NCBI RefSeq assembly: GCF_003634275.1 | Contig: NZ_RBWY01000001.1 | Span: forward strand, 124,001 to 188,000 | Direction of reading: 5' to 3' | From: Orbus hercynius | Lineage (GTDB): Bacteria; Pseudomonadota; Gammaproteobacteria; Enterobacterales; Orbaceae | Length of the DNA: 64,000 nucleotides | Shown: piece after piece, positions 50,223-59,106 of the stretch | How positions within the stretch are numbered: the stretch's first letter is position 1 | How the letters are laid out: every line of letters begins with the position of its first letter | Program-made: the position numbers and the translations under genes | Notes under the pieces: generated by a model | Seen by the model: only the letters and a program-made list of their open reading frames with translations | Told to the model about the DNA's origin: nothing | The model's database searches: none

Positions 50223-51281
50223 ATGAAACTGATTAAAGCACTGGTGCTGATTGGTGGTATTGCTGTGTTATGGGGATGCGCTAGTCAATCTGAACAGACA
50301 TCCAATGAGATCAAAACCAGTGTTATCGGTTTTGATAAGCCACGGGAAGTGCACTATTTTCCTGATTATATTGAGGCGTTAAAGCATTATGCTAAAACGC
50401 AAGGCATTAATGATAAAACCATTGAAATCGCCTTTACAGATGTGCATTTTGTTGAACATGTGGTTCAAGCTGATAAAAATCAACCTGAAAAAAAATCGAC
50501 GCTTGATGAGTATTTAACGCGCGCAGTGTCCCCCACACGCATTAAATTGGCTCAACAGAAATATTTAGAGTTTCATGACCAGATACGCAATGCAACTTTA
50601 TTGACGCATGTGCCACAAACCTATATTTTGGCATTATGGGGCGTTGAAAGTGGCTATGGTAAATATCAAGGTAAAGAAGATATTATTTCCGCTTTATCGA
50701 CATTGGCATTTGAAGGTCGACGAGAGACCTTTTTTACCAAAGAGCTGATGTCAGCATTAACGATTCTACAAAATGGCCACATTGAAAAATCACAGTTTAA
50801 AGGTTCTTGGGCTGGGGCAATGGGACAAAATCAATTCATGCCATCATCCTATCTTGCTTATGGCTTAGATGGCGACGGCGATGGCGTAATCGATATTTGG
50901 AATAATATGTCAGATGTGTTTGCTTCAACCGCTAATTATTTAGCGACAGTTGGCTGGCAAGCTAATGAAGGATGGGGTAATAAGATTAAACTGCCGGATA
51001 ATTTTGATAGTCAGTTAGCGGGGCTCGATAATGACAAAGTTCGCGCGGTATCTGAGTGGCTCAAAACCGGCATTACGTTTAGTGATTCTAAAGCTAAACC
51101 CAACAATAATACTCAAGCTTGGGTGATTATTCCTGATGTAGGCAGTGGTCAAGGTTACTTGGTGTATCGTAATTTCAGAACATTGATGCATTGGAATCGT
51201 TCATACCCATTTGCCATTAGTGTGGGTATGCTTGCTGATAGCTTAACGGATGATTCATTAAATAACACGGAAGGGAATTAA
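50223..51281 (+). CDS. mltB: Membrane-bound lytic murein transglycosylase B
   Basis: Outer-membrane lipoprotein that cleaves peptidoglycan to 1,6-anhydro-MurNAc ends. The signal peptide ends in AVLWGC with acylated Cys 19, followed by Ala. The SLT domain has the catalytic Glu in ALWGVESGYGKYQGKEDI and the MltB motif GSWAGAMGQNQFMPSSYL, plus GDGDGVIDIW. Start is ATG 50223 with GAGGAG 6 bases upstream; the TTG just before is not needed. Lies between ycgL and ycgN. Confidence 0.94.
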   Translation: MKLIKALVLIGGIAVLWGCASQSEQTSNEIKTSVIGFDKPREVHYFPDYIEALKHYAKTQGINDKTIEIAFTDVHFVEHVVQADKNQPEKKSTLDEYLTRAVSPTRIKLAQQKYLEFHDQIRNATLLTHVPQTYILALWGVESGYGKYQGKEDIISALSTLAFEGRRETFFTKELMSALTILQNGHIEKSQFKGSWAGAMGQNQFMPSSYLAYGLDGDGDGVIDIWNNMSDVFASTANYLATVGWQANEGWGNKIKLPDNFDSQLAGLDNDKVRAVSEWLKTGITFSDSKAKPNNNTQAWVIIPDVGSGQGYLVYRNFRTLMHWNRSYPFAISVGMLADSLTDDSLNNTEGN

Positions 51282-51287
51282 TTAATC

Positions 51288-51710
51288 ATGATCGCATTTT
51301 GGCAAAATAAAACATTAGACGAGCTGAGTGATAGTGAGTGGGAACAGTTATGTGATGGCTGTGGGCAATGCTGTTTAAATAAATTAATTGATGAAGATAC
51401 TGATGAAATTTTATATACCAACGTTGCCTGTAATCAGCTTGATAGCCAAACTTGTCAATGTAAGCATTATGCTAACCGTTTTGATTATGAACCGGATTGT
51501 ATTAAGTTGACTCGTCAAAATTTATTTACCATTGAGTGGCTGCCTAAAACCTGTAGCTACCTTTATTTTCAAGAGCATAATCGATTACCCGATTGGCATC
51601 CGCTGATAACGGGTAGTAAAACAATGATGCATAAAAAGCGTATTTCGGTGCAAAATCGTATCGTATATGAAGAGGATGTAATTCACTGGCAGGATCATAT
51701 TATTCGTTAG
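51288..51710 (+). CDS. ycgN: YcgN, UPF0260 cysteine-cluster protein
   Basis: 140 residues with a cysteine cluster [11 protein letters not shown] (about 22-32) and later CQCKHY and DCIKL, typical of the YkgJ/YcgN family that probably binds a metal or Fe-S cluster. Ends with [20 protein letters not shown] as in E. coli YcgN. Function unknown. Six bases after mltB, so co-transcribed with it. No terminator is seen before the convergent nadD. Confidence 0.93.
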   Translation: MIAFWQNKTLDELSDSEWEQLCDGCGQCCLNKLIDEDTDEILYTNVACNQLDSQTCQCKHYANRFDYEPDCIKLTRQNLFTIEWLPKTCSYLYFQEHNRLPDWHPLITGSKTMMHKKRISVQNRIVYEEDVIHWQDHIIR

Positions 51711-51789
51711 GCGTACCACGATATTTGGCTTTATGTTGTTTTGCCCGTCACTGGGTTGGAATTTTAATGTTAATACCAATCCTAATAAA

Positions 51790-52446
51790 TTATGCGCCGT
51801 AGAGGTGCTCTGCTTGAATATATTGCCACACTTTAGGGGGTAATAAGGACTCACAGCTCTGTTGCTGGCTAATTCTATCCCTAATTTCTGTCGCTGAAAT
51901 ATCTTCTAATGGCGTATTAGCAAAATAGATAAAGCCACTGGCATTTTGATGTAAATCATGAATATCATGGGTTTGATGCTGATTAATCCAAGCTTTAAGC
52001 TGTGTATCATTGGTTGTCTTTGCATACCCCGGACGACGGCAAATGAGTAAATGGCAATATTTGAGTAATGTTTGCCAATTATTCCAAGTAGGTAGGCTAA
52101 GTAACGAATCTTGGCCTAAAATAAATGCTAAGCCTTGCTGAGTACCGTTTTCTTGCCGCCAGGCTTGTAGTGTCTCAATCGTATAAGATGGTCTATCTAA
52201 TCTTGCTTGCACGATTTCACGCAGATCAATTGATAATATTGGCTTATCTTCAATAGCAAGTTTGAGCATCTCAATACGCTGATGGGTCGATGCTTCTGGC
52301 TGCGGTTTATGCGGCGGAATATGATTAGGCAACAGGCTAATGTGCGATAATTTTACCTCTTTTGCTAAGGCTACGGCCGGTAATAAATGCCCATAATGGA
52401 TCGGATCAAATGTGCCACCAAAGAGTGCAGTTAAACAATTAGTCAT
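51790..52446 (-). CDS. nadD: Nicotinate-nucleotide adenylyltransferase NadD
   Basis: Converts nicotinate mononucleotide to deamido-NAD. 218 residues. The nucleotidyltransferase motif ALFGGTFDPIHYGHLLPA lies near the N-terminus, and the ISATEIRDRI motif near the C-terminus. Last gene of leuS-lptE-holA-nadD. Its start overlaps the holA stop by eight bases, so translation is likely coupled. Confidence 0.96.
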   Translation of the reverse strand: MTNCLTALFGGTFDPIHYGHLLPAVALAKEVKLSHISLLPNHIPPHKPQPEASTHQRIEMLKLAIEDKPILSIDLREIVQARLDRPSYTIETLQAWRQENGTQQGLAFILGQDSLLSLPTWNNWQTLLKYCHLLICRRPGYAKTTNDTQLKAWINQHQTHDIHDLHQNASGFIYFANTPLEDISATEIRDRISQQQSCESLLPPKVWQYIQAEHLYGA

Positions 52447-53455
52447 TGCTTGAGCCTATAAATAGTATATTGAGCGCTGTAATTCGTTCCCAAGCAGGAG
52501 AGTGATAATCATGTTTTAGCATCACTTCAATTTCAGCCAGTTTTTTTAATACCTGATAAAGCTGATTAAGATTGATGCGATTAAGATAAGGCGTTATTAG
52601 ATTACGCCGACTTTGCCAGACTTTATAAGCATCATAAGCGGCTTTTAAATTATGCTGCATAGTATATTTTTTTAAATTAATCAACAAAATCAGCTCTCTT
52701 TGAATACTACGTAATAGAATTAATGGCTCGATATCATTAACTTTGAGCTGCTGCAAAATGTGCATTGAGCGTTTGGTTTTACCAAGTAACATGGCATCGA
52801 TCCAGTGATAAGGCGTAAAGATAGCGGAATCATTGAGCTGACCTTCTAATTGGTCATAACTAATGGTGCCTTTAGGATAGAGTAGCTTAAGCTGGTCTAA
52901 TATCTGGCTTAGCGCGAGTAAATTACCTTCATAATAATAAGCTAATAGCTCAATTCCCTGTTTTTCAATGGTTAATGTTAGCAGATGTGACTGTTGCTCT
53001 ATCCATTGCGGTAATTGCTTAGCATCTGGTGTATTGCAGCTGACAATCAATAATTGTTCGGATAAATTTTGCAACCATTGGGCATTTTCTTGTGTTTTGC
53101 TCATTTTAGTTAATGAGATTAACACGCTCACATCGGGTGATAAGTGTTGCGTTAGTTCATCGAGTTTTTTGGCAATCGCCACATTTAAAGCGGTTTCACC
53201 AAACTGCAAAATAAGTAAGGTTTGGCTCGAGAATAAGCTCATCGCTTGACTGCTTTGATAAACAAGATCCCAATCAGTTTGATTATCAATGGCAAATACA
53301 TTGTGTTCTGCAAATCCTAATGTGCGTAACTTAGCGATAATTTGATTTTGAGTTAAGTATTGCAAATAGGGATCGCTTCCCACGGTTATGAAATAGCGTA
53401 GCGAATCATTGTTAGCTAACTTTGCCAATAATTGGCTATCGCTAATTTTTATCAT
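52439..53455 (-). CDS. holA: DNA polymerase III delta subunit HolA
   Basis: Clamp-loader subunit that opens the beta clamp. 338 residues, about the family length (343 in E. coli). Recognised from FITVGSDPYLQYLTQNQI near the start, YYEGNLLALSQILDQLKLLYP and the C-terminal HDYHSPAWERITALNILF, and from its fixed place between lptE and nadD. Overlaps lptE by four bases. Confidence 0.94.
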   Translation of the reverse strand: MIKISDSQLLAKLANNDSLRYFITVGSDPYLQYLTQNQIIAKLRTLGFAEHNVFAIDNQTDWDLVYQSSQAMSLFSSQTLLILQFGETALNVAIAKKLDELTQHLSPDVSVLISLTKMSKTQENAQWLQNLSEQLLIVSCNTPDAKQLPQWIEQQSHLLTLTIEKQGIELLAYYYEGNLLALSQILDQLKLLYPKGTISYDQLEGQLNDSAIFTPYHWIDAMLLGKTKRSMHILQQLKVNDIEPLILLRSIQRELILLINLKKYTMQHNLKAAYDAYKVWQSRRNLITPYLNRINLNQLYQVLKKLAEIEVMLKHDYHSPAWERITALNILFIGSSND

Positions 53456-53964
53456 TGTGTGTTAATTTTTTGCTCTATCATATTGATTGATTTTAGTTTA
53501 CCAATCAACTGAATAGCTGCTTGGCTATACATCTCTTGCTCAATCATGTACTGCTCAGTGCTTTTTGCTAATGCACTGGCCGGATTGTCAAAAAAGGTTC
53601 TAAATACTTTAACAGTCAATGGGTAGATATCGCTACCGGCAATAATGACTTGAGCATTAACCATTAACGTTAATTGATATTCAGCCGATTTACCATCTGG
53701 ATAAATTGAGATAGTCGTTTTATCCATATTGTCATCAATAACTTTTAAAGCGGGATAATTATGTTTATCATCATTATTAACGATTTGCACATTGTTCTCT
53801 CTCAATACTTTTTTGATTTCTCGAGAGAGTGAGCCATATGGGTCACTGCTATAAAAAGCCATTGTTTGAAATTGCTTAGGAATTTCTGCATCGCCCTGTA
53901 AGTGAAAACCACAACCACTTAATAGCAGAGACATTAATGCAAACAAGCAGAGCCATTTTTTCAT
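53452..53964 (-). CDS. lptE: LPS-assembly lipoprotein LptE
   Basis: Outer-membrane lipoprotein that plugs the LptD barrel during LPS insertion. The lipobox LLLSGC places the acylated Cys at residue 18, followed by GFHLQGDAEIP, the hallmark start of mature LptE (CGFHLRG in E. coli). 170 residues. AGGTAA lies upstream of the ATG. Preceded by a perfect intercistronic hairpin after leuS. Confidence 0.95.
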   Translation of the reverse strand: MKKWLCLFALMSLLLSGCGFHLQGDAEIPKQFQTMAFYSSDPYGSLSREIKKVLRENNVQIVNNDDKHNYPALKVIDDNMDKTTISIYPDGKSAEYQLTLMVNAQVIIAGSDIYPLTVKVFRTFFDNPASALAKSTEQYMIEQEMYSQAAIQLIGKLKSINMIEQKINTQ

Positions 53965-53984
53965 GTATTTTACCTAAAATTTAT

Positions 53985-54004
53985 GGGGTAAACAAATTTA
54001 CCCC
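53985..54004 (-). other. Perfect intercistronic hairpin between leuS and lptE
   Basis: GGGGTAAA / TTTACCCC, 8 bp with a 4-base loop, in the 53-base leuS-lptE gap. On the coding (minus) strand it is followed by an AT-rich stretch without a clean T-run. It may act as a partial terminator or mRNA-processing hairpin. Confidence 0.6.
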
Positions 54005-54017
54005 GTATTTTCAATGA

Positions 54018-56612
54018 TTAGCCAACAACAATATTCAATAATTTGCCCGGTACATAAATGACTTTACGAATAGTTGTGCCTTCCAAGTATTTTTGGATAT
54101 TGACTTCAGATTTAGCCATATCAGTGACAAATTGTTCTGTGGCATCAGCAGGAACGGTCAGTTTTGCGCGTAATTTACCGTTAATTTGTACAATAATAAG
54201 TTTCTCATCTTCTACCATGGCTGCTTCATCAGCAACAGGCCATGAGGCATTATCGATGCTGTCTTGATGACCGAGTGCTTTCCACATCATAAAACACGCG
54301 TGCGGCATCATCGGTGAAAGTAAACGTACAATGGCTTGTAATGCTTCATCCATTAATGCACGATCTTGTCTAGAGTCTTGCGCCGCTTTTTGCAGACGAT
54401 TCATAAATTCCATGACGGCAGCAATTGCGGTATTAAATGTCTGGCGACGACCAATATCATCGCTAACTTTGGTAATCGTTTTATGGAGTTCACGACGTAA
54501 CGCTTTTTGCTCATCGTTGAGTTCATTACAATTTAATGTGGCAACTGGGCCTTTTTCTGCATGCTCGTACACTAAACGCCAAACTCGTTTAATAAAGCGA
54601 TTTGCACCTTCAACGCCAGACTCTTGCCATTCAAGCGTCATATCTGCAGGAGAGGCAAACATCATAAATAAGCGAACGGTATCTGCGCCATATTTTTCCA
54701 CCATTTCTTGTGGGTCAATGCCGTTATTTTTAGATTTAGACATTTTTGTCATGCCGGCATGAATCAGTTCATTACCCTCTTTATCGTAAGCCTTGGCAAT
54801 CCGGCCTTTATCATCTCGTTCAACGGTGACTTCAGTTGGTGAAATCCAAATACGTTCCCCCGTCGCTGTTGTATAGTAAAAGGCATCAGCAAGTACCATA
54901 CCTTGACATAATAAGCGTTTGGCTGGTTCGCTTGATGTTACCATACCAAAATCACGCATCAGTTTATGGAAAAAGCGGAAATACAGTAAATGCATAATGG
55001 CATGTTCAATTCCGCCAACATATTGATCGACCGGTAGCCAATAATTGGCAGCTTTTTCATCTAACATGCCTTTATCATAGTGAGGGCAGGTATAGCGAGC
55101 GTAATACCAAGAGGATTCCATGAATGTGTCAAACGTATCGGTTTCGCGTAGCGCGGATTGACCATTAACGGTGGTTTTTGCCCACTGCGGATCGGCTTTG
55201 ATCGGGCTTGTGATACCGTTCATTTCCACATTTTCTGGTAGAATAACCGGAATTTGATCTTCCGGCGTAGGAATGGTTGTACCATCTTCTAACGTCACCA
55301 TTGGAATTGGCGCACCCCAATAACGTTGACGAGAGACGCCCCAGTCACGTAATCGGTAGTTAACTTTGCGCGCACCGACACCTAGGTTAATCAATTTACT
55401 AGCGATTGCGTCAAACGCTTGTGCAAAATCAAGCCCGTCAAATTCACCGGAGTTAAAGAGTTTGCCATGCTCAGTATAAGCTTGTTGAGTTAAATCTGGC
55501 GCATTGTCATCTTGATCTAAAATAACCGCTTTTATTGGTAAATCATATTTACTTGCAAATTCAAAATCACGTTGGTCGTGACCCGGTACTGCCATGACGG
55601 CACCTGTACCATATTCCATTAACACGAAGTTGGCAATCCAGACTGGAATCTTTTCATTAGTTAATGGATGAATCGCATAAAATCCGGTAGCGATACCTTT
55701 TTTCTCCATTGTTGCCATATCTGCTTCTGCTGTTTTGGTATTTTTACATTCAGCAATAAATGCAGCGATATCAGCATTGTTTTGAGCGGCTAATTGAGCA
55801 ATTGGATGCTCGGCAGCAACCGATACAAAGCTCACCCCCATGAAGGTATCGGGGCGGGTAGTGTAAACGCGTAATTTGTCGTTATAGTTTAGTACATTAA
55901 AATCGATCTCAACCCCTTCAGAACGACCGATCCAGTTTTTTTGCATCGTTTTGACTTGTTCTGGCCAGCTTTCTAAGGTCTCTAAATCGTCTAGTAACTC
56001 TTGTGCATAAGCGGTAATTTTAATAAACCATTGTGGAATCTCTTTACGTTCCACCGGTGTATTACAACGCCAGCAGCAACCTTCAACCACTTGTTCATTG
56101 GCTAACACGGTTTGGTCAGTTGGGCACCAGTTTACCGCTGAGGTTTTTTTATACACTAAACCTTTTTCATAAAGCTTGGTAAAAAACCACTGTTCCCATT
56201 TATAGTACTCGGGTCTACATGTTGTGATTTCTCGATCCCAGTCATAGCCAAAGCCAAGTAGTTTTAATTGCTTTTTCATATAAGCAATATTTTCATAAGT
56301 CCATTTTGCCGGTGCGGTATTGTTTTTTACTGCGGCGCCTTCAGCTGGTAAACCAAACGCATCCCAACCAATTGGTTGTAATACATTTTTGCCTTGCATA
56401 CGCTGAAAGCGCGAGATGGTATCACCGATAGTATAGTTACGAACATGACCAAGATGGAGCCGACCAGACGGGTAAGGTAACATCGATAAGCAGTAGTATT
56501 TCGGTTTATTATTATCTTCGGTAACATGAAATGTTTTATTATCGTGCCAGTATTGTTGAACTTGCGCTTCAATTTCATCGGGGCGATATTGTTCTTGCAT
56601 ATGTGTTGACAT
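54018..56612 (-). CDS. leuS: Leucyl-tRNA synthetase
   Basis: Class I synthetase of 864 residues. HIGH-type motif in [20 protein letters not shown] (about 44-63), KMSKS in [15 protein letters not shown], the editing domain with [15 protein letters not shown], and a zinc-type cysteine cluster [18 protein letters not shown]. Start ATG 56612 gives four extra residues before [11 protein letters not shown], which aligns with the E. coli start at ATG 56600. Neither has a clear ribosome site. Heads the leuS-lptE-holA-nadD operon. Confidence 0.97.
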   Translation of the reverse strand: MSTHMQEQYRPDEIEAQVQQYWHDNKTFHVTEDNNKPKYYCLSMLPYPSGRLHLGHVRNYTIGDTISRFQRMQGKNVLQPIGWDAFGLPAEGAAVKNNTAPAKWTYENIAYMKKQLKLLGFGYDWDREITTCRPEYYKWEQWFFTKLYEKGLVYKKTSAVNWCPTDQTVLANEQVVEGCCWRCNTPVERKEIPQWFIKITAYAQELLDDLETLESWPEQVKTMQKNWIGRSEGVEIDFNVLNYNDKLRVYTTRPDTFMGVSFVSVAAEHPIAQLAAQNNADIAAFIAECKNTKTAEADMATMEKKGIATGFYAIHPLTNEKIPVWIANFVLMEYGTGAVMAVPGHDQRDFEFASKYDLPIKAVILDQDDNAPDLTQQAYTEHGKLFNSGEFDGLDFAQAFDAIASKLINLGVGARKVNYRLRDWGVSRQRYWGAPIPMVTLEDGTTIPTPEDQIPVILPENVEMNGITSPIKADPQWAKTTVNGQSALRETDTFDTFMESSWYYARYTCPHYDKGMLDEKAANYWLPVDQYVGGIEHAIMHLLYFRFFHKLMRDFGMVTSSEPAKRLLCQGMVLADAFYYTTATGERIWISPTEVTVERDDKGRIAKAYDKEGNELIHAGMTKMSKSKNNGIDPQEMVEKYGADTVRLFMMFASPADMTLEWQESGVEGANRFIKRVWRLVYEHAEKGPVATLNCNELNDEQKALRRELHKTITKVSDDIGRRQTFNTAIAAVMEFMNRLQKAAQDSRQDRALMDEALQAIVRLLSPMMPHACFMMWKALGHQDSIDNASWPVADEAAMVEDEKLIIVQINGKLRAKLTVPADATEQFVTDMAKSEVNIQKYLEGTTIRKVIYVPGKLLNIVVG

Positions 56613-57239
56613 AGTTGGTCTGCGTCCTATTAACTATATTTTGTACGTGTATTTTCGATACAATTAACTAAATAAATTATCTGCTAATTGTAGGGGGTAT
56701 TGGGCAAAAATGAAATATCTGATTGCTAATTTGCCCCATTTTTATGTTATTAAATTCTGCGCGCATGATGTTCGACATTGCTCGCAATGCATTAAGTTTG
56801 GATGATGAGATGTTTTGTATCTTTAAAATTTGAGATTTATCAAAATATACCATATCACAAAATCAGATTAACTTAATGATTTATATGGTTAAATTAAATT
56901 TTAACGTTTTCTTATCTCTTCTTTACTTTATTTTTAAGTAATATTTTAAAACCCCGCTTTAGAGTGACTAAACTGAAAATAATTATCATATTTTATTGCT
57001 AATAATTATCTCTATTTCTTATTAAAAGACAAATAAATACAGTGCATTAGAAAATGGCTTGATAATGAATACCCACAATTTGAAACACCGATTTCTTTTA
57101 AATAATTGATCATTTTATGTAAATCTTTTCCAAATAATGGTAATTAACCACTGTCCGCTTGTTTGACCGAGTATGAAATTCAAGCAAGAATACCAATTAT
57201 TAAACATAAATACGATTTTAAAAAAATTAGTGTAATCCG
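56613..57239. other. 627-base AT-rich intergenic region between leuS and the secreted-protein gene
   Basis: Divergent promoter region with no convincing gene on either strand. One inverted repeat, GGGCAAA (56702-56708) / TTTGCCC (56730-56736), has a 21-base loop and is followed by ATTTTT. A short minus-strand open stretch around 56690-56810 has no supported start. The rest (56820-57239) is strongly AT-rich without clear structure. Confidence 0.55.
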
Positions 57240-58694
57240 ATGAAAAACCATTTTATTTGTCATGCTAAGATAATAGTTTCAGCGCTAACTCAACTGAGCG
57301 CATCTTATTTACAGCGATTAGTTTCATTAATTCTATTGGGATTTATAGGTGTGGCTACATCGCTCATACCTTTATCTGCAAAGGCGGGATATGCCGTTAC
57401 CACTATTGCTGATGTGCAAGGTACACCTCCGTATTTAACATTTGATGGTGGTATGACTAAAGTAACGACAACGGAAGGTTTGCTTGGCATTACGCTATCA
57501 GATGGCACAGTTATTACTGCCTCAAGTGATAATTCCAGCTCGGCATCACCAATCATATTACCCAATGAAAATGATACGTTTGCCAGCATTACGACCATGG
57601 TTCCCTTATCTACAACGAATGCTGATTATCCGTCAGTTTCTTTGAATGAATTAGTTAATACTTATAGCTATTGGGGAGATTCTGATGGCGATACTAATCC
57701 TACCGCGACAGGTAGCTTGACAGTCAACTGGCTTGATGTGAATGGCACCGACATTACCAATACCGTAAAAACGACACCTGATACTGCACTTGGAGGATGT
57801 GATGCTCCTTACATTGGGCCTTATCAGCTGACTGTTTCATCAACCGATGGGAGCTTATCAACACAATATGGCGATCCAAGTACGAGCTATTTTACCCAGA
57901 GTACTAAAAGCTATTATTTACAACCGCCTGTCAGTGGCTCAAAAGTGTGTTATATCCAACCTAATTTAAATTATGGGACGGGTGTGTACGCTGGCTCTAC
58001 TACTCAATGGAATCCGGCGAAAGGATTTTTAGTGCAAGATGTTAATACTCCAAGTCGTAACTTTCCAACGACCGGATTTAATCAAGCTTTTTTTGACATT
58101 TTGTTAAATGGTGTATTGGGTAGTTCGGTTACGGCAACGAAAGTATCAGGGAGTAGTAATATTAGCTTGACGTTAACGCCAAATCCTAATGGTGCTGGCG
58201 CTAACATTGTGCGAGTGACGTTAAATGGCCCTAGTTTTGCCAGTCCCGGGTCAAGCGCTTTTACAGCCACAACATTCAAATTATCAGCTGGTTCAACTGA
58301 CTTATACAGTTTTACCCTTAAACAATGGTTTATTGCACGTAAAAATACAGACGGTAATTACAGTAATTCAGCCAGTTATTGTGCGTCAGTTGCCGGTGGA
58401 AATTATCGCATGATGGCTGTGCGAGACTTAACAAATGCTACAGGTGAAGTTGGATTTGAAAATCCAAATAATCCTAATGAAAATTATCAACGCCAGATTG
58501 GTGGCGGATTATTTTCAGAGTGGGGAGTGACTTCATTTCGCTACTATACTGAAAGTGATTTTAACCAAACAATTTTTTGGACTAGTGATAAATACGGTAG
58601 CACCTCACAATATATAGTCAACTCCGCGACAGGTGAGGTAAGCACTTATGATTCCAATAATATTTATGTTAGGTCAGCTTGTGTCAGTAAGTAA
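57240..58694 (+). CDS. Secreted protein with invasin/lectin-like C-terminal domain
   Basis: 484 residues. A long signal peptide (about 1-48: extended N-region, hydrophobic core RLVSLILLGFIGVATSLIPL, cleavage after SAKA). The mature part is Ser/Thr/Asn/Gly-rich and beta-like. Cys 187 and Cys 237 and then Cys 381 and Cys 481 are spaced as two disulfides. The C-terminal part, with KQWFIARKN, ASYCASVAGGNYRMMAVRDL, RQIGGGLFSEWG, a TIFWTS stretch and a final RSACVSK, resembles from memory the C-terminal lectin-like domain (Pfam DUF823 type) of enterobacterial invasin-like proteins. No beta-barrel, LPxTG, lipobox or Ig-repeat array is present. Weak ribosome site. Likely a host- or glycan-binding secreted protein; function unproven. 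Confidence 0.75.
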   Translation: MKNHFICHAKIIVSALTQLSASYLQRLVSLILLGFIGVATSLIPLSAKAGYAVTTIADVQGTPPYLTFDGGMTKVTTTEGLLGITLSDGTVITASSDNSSSASPIILPNENDTFASITTMVPLSTTNADYPSVSLNELVNTYSYWGDSDGDTNPTATGSLTVNWLDVNGTDITNTVKTTPDTALGGCDAPYIGPYQLTVSSTDGSLSTQYGDPSTSYFTQSTKSYYLQPPVSGSKVCYIQPNLNYGTGVYAGSTTQWNPAKGFLVQDVNTPSRNFPTTGFNQAFFDILLNGVLGSSVTATKVSGSSNISLTLTPNPNGAGANIVRVTLNGPSFASPGSSAFTATTFKLSAGSTDLYSFTLKQWFIARKNTDGNYSNSASYCASVAGGNYRMMAVRDLTNATGEVGFENPNNPNENYQRQIGGGLFSEWGVTSFRYYTESDFNQTIFWTSDKYGSTSQYIVNSATGEVSTYDSNNIYVRSACVSK

Positions 58695-58707
58695 TCATTA
58701 TTATTAC

Positions 58708-58729
58708 TGCAGCCGTTAGGCTGCATTTT
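58708..58729 (+). terminator. Terminator after the secreted-protein gene
   Basis: TGCAGCC-GTTA-GGCTGCA stem-loop followed by TTTTG, 14 bases after the stop. Confidence 0.8.
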
Positions 58730-58936
58730 GTCACTGGTAATACTAGATGGGTAGAGTGAGTTTATAACAATATCCAATATTATTTTGTTGGCTAGTAAAT
58801 AAATTTATACCATTCACTTTTTCATAAAAAAAAGTTGCACTTTTATAAAAAGCGAGTATTTTGATTAAAAGTACATGGTATTTACAGTATATGACAAATA
58901 CCCATTCAGAGAGATTAAAGGTAAAAATTACATAGT

Positions 58937-59017
58937 ATGAACTTAATTAATATTCGTATCGTCCTCATCAACATTATTAGCGTGGTCATTATTATGCCAA
59001 CGCGGGGGCGCTATTGA
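58937..59017 (+). CDS. ilvL: ilv operon leader peptide IlvL
   Basis: 26-residue peptide beginning MNLINIRIVLINIISVVIIM. Thirteen of its residues are Ile (8), Val (3) or Leu (2), as expected for attenuation by all three branched-chain aminoacyl-tRNAs. It sits 30 bases before the attenuator and 90 bases before ilvG. Its own ribosome site is weak (AAAGG some 15 bases upstream). The region 58730-58936 before it is AT-rich; possible promoter boxes (TTGCAC at 58835, TATTTT at 58857) fit poorly. Confidence 0.85.
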   Translation: MNLINIRIVLINIISVVIIMPTRGRY

Positions 59018-59077
59018 GTTAAATTAAGTCTATATCAACAATTTAAAACCCCCGCAATATTGCAGGGGTTTTTTTTT
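59002..59077 (+). promoter_or_regulatory. ilvGMED attenuator: antiterminator and terminator
   Basis: Terminator: CCCC..GCAATATTGC..GGGG (59049-59068, one C-A mismatch) followed by nine T. Antiterminator: GCGGGGG (59002-59008), inside the last codons of ilvL, is the exact complement of CCCCCGC (59049-59055), the terminator's left arm. A ribosome stalled on the Ile/Val codons leaves GCGGGGG free and blocks the terminator. A ribosome reaching the stop at 59015 covers it. Confidence 0.85.
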
Positions 59078-59106
59078 ATTAATAATAAAGCAAAAGGGGA
59101 GCAGTC

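Noticed and set aside
54331-54762. 143-codon plus-strand frame inside leuS
   Set aside because: Entirely antisense to well-conserved LeuS sequence. It is cysteine/serine-rich shadow coding.
56690-56810. Short minus-strand open stretch beside the inverted repeat
   Set aside because: No supported start or ribosome site and no recognised family. Kept only as part of the intergenic description.
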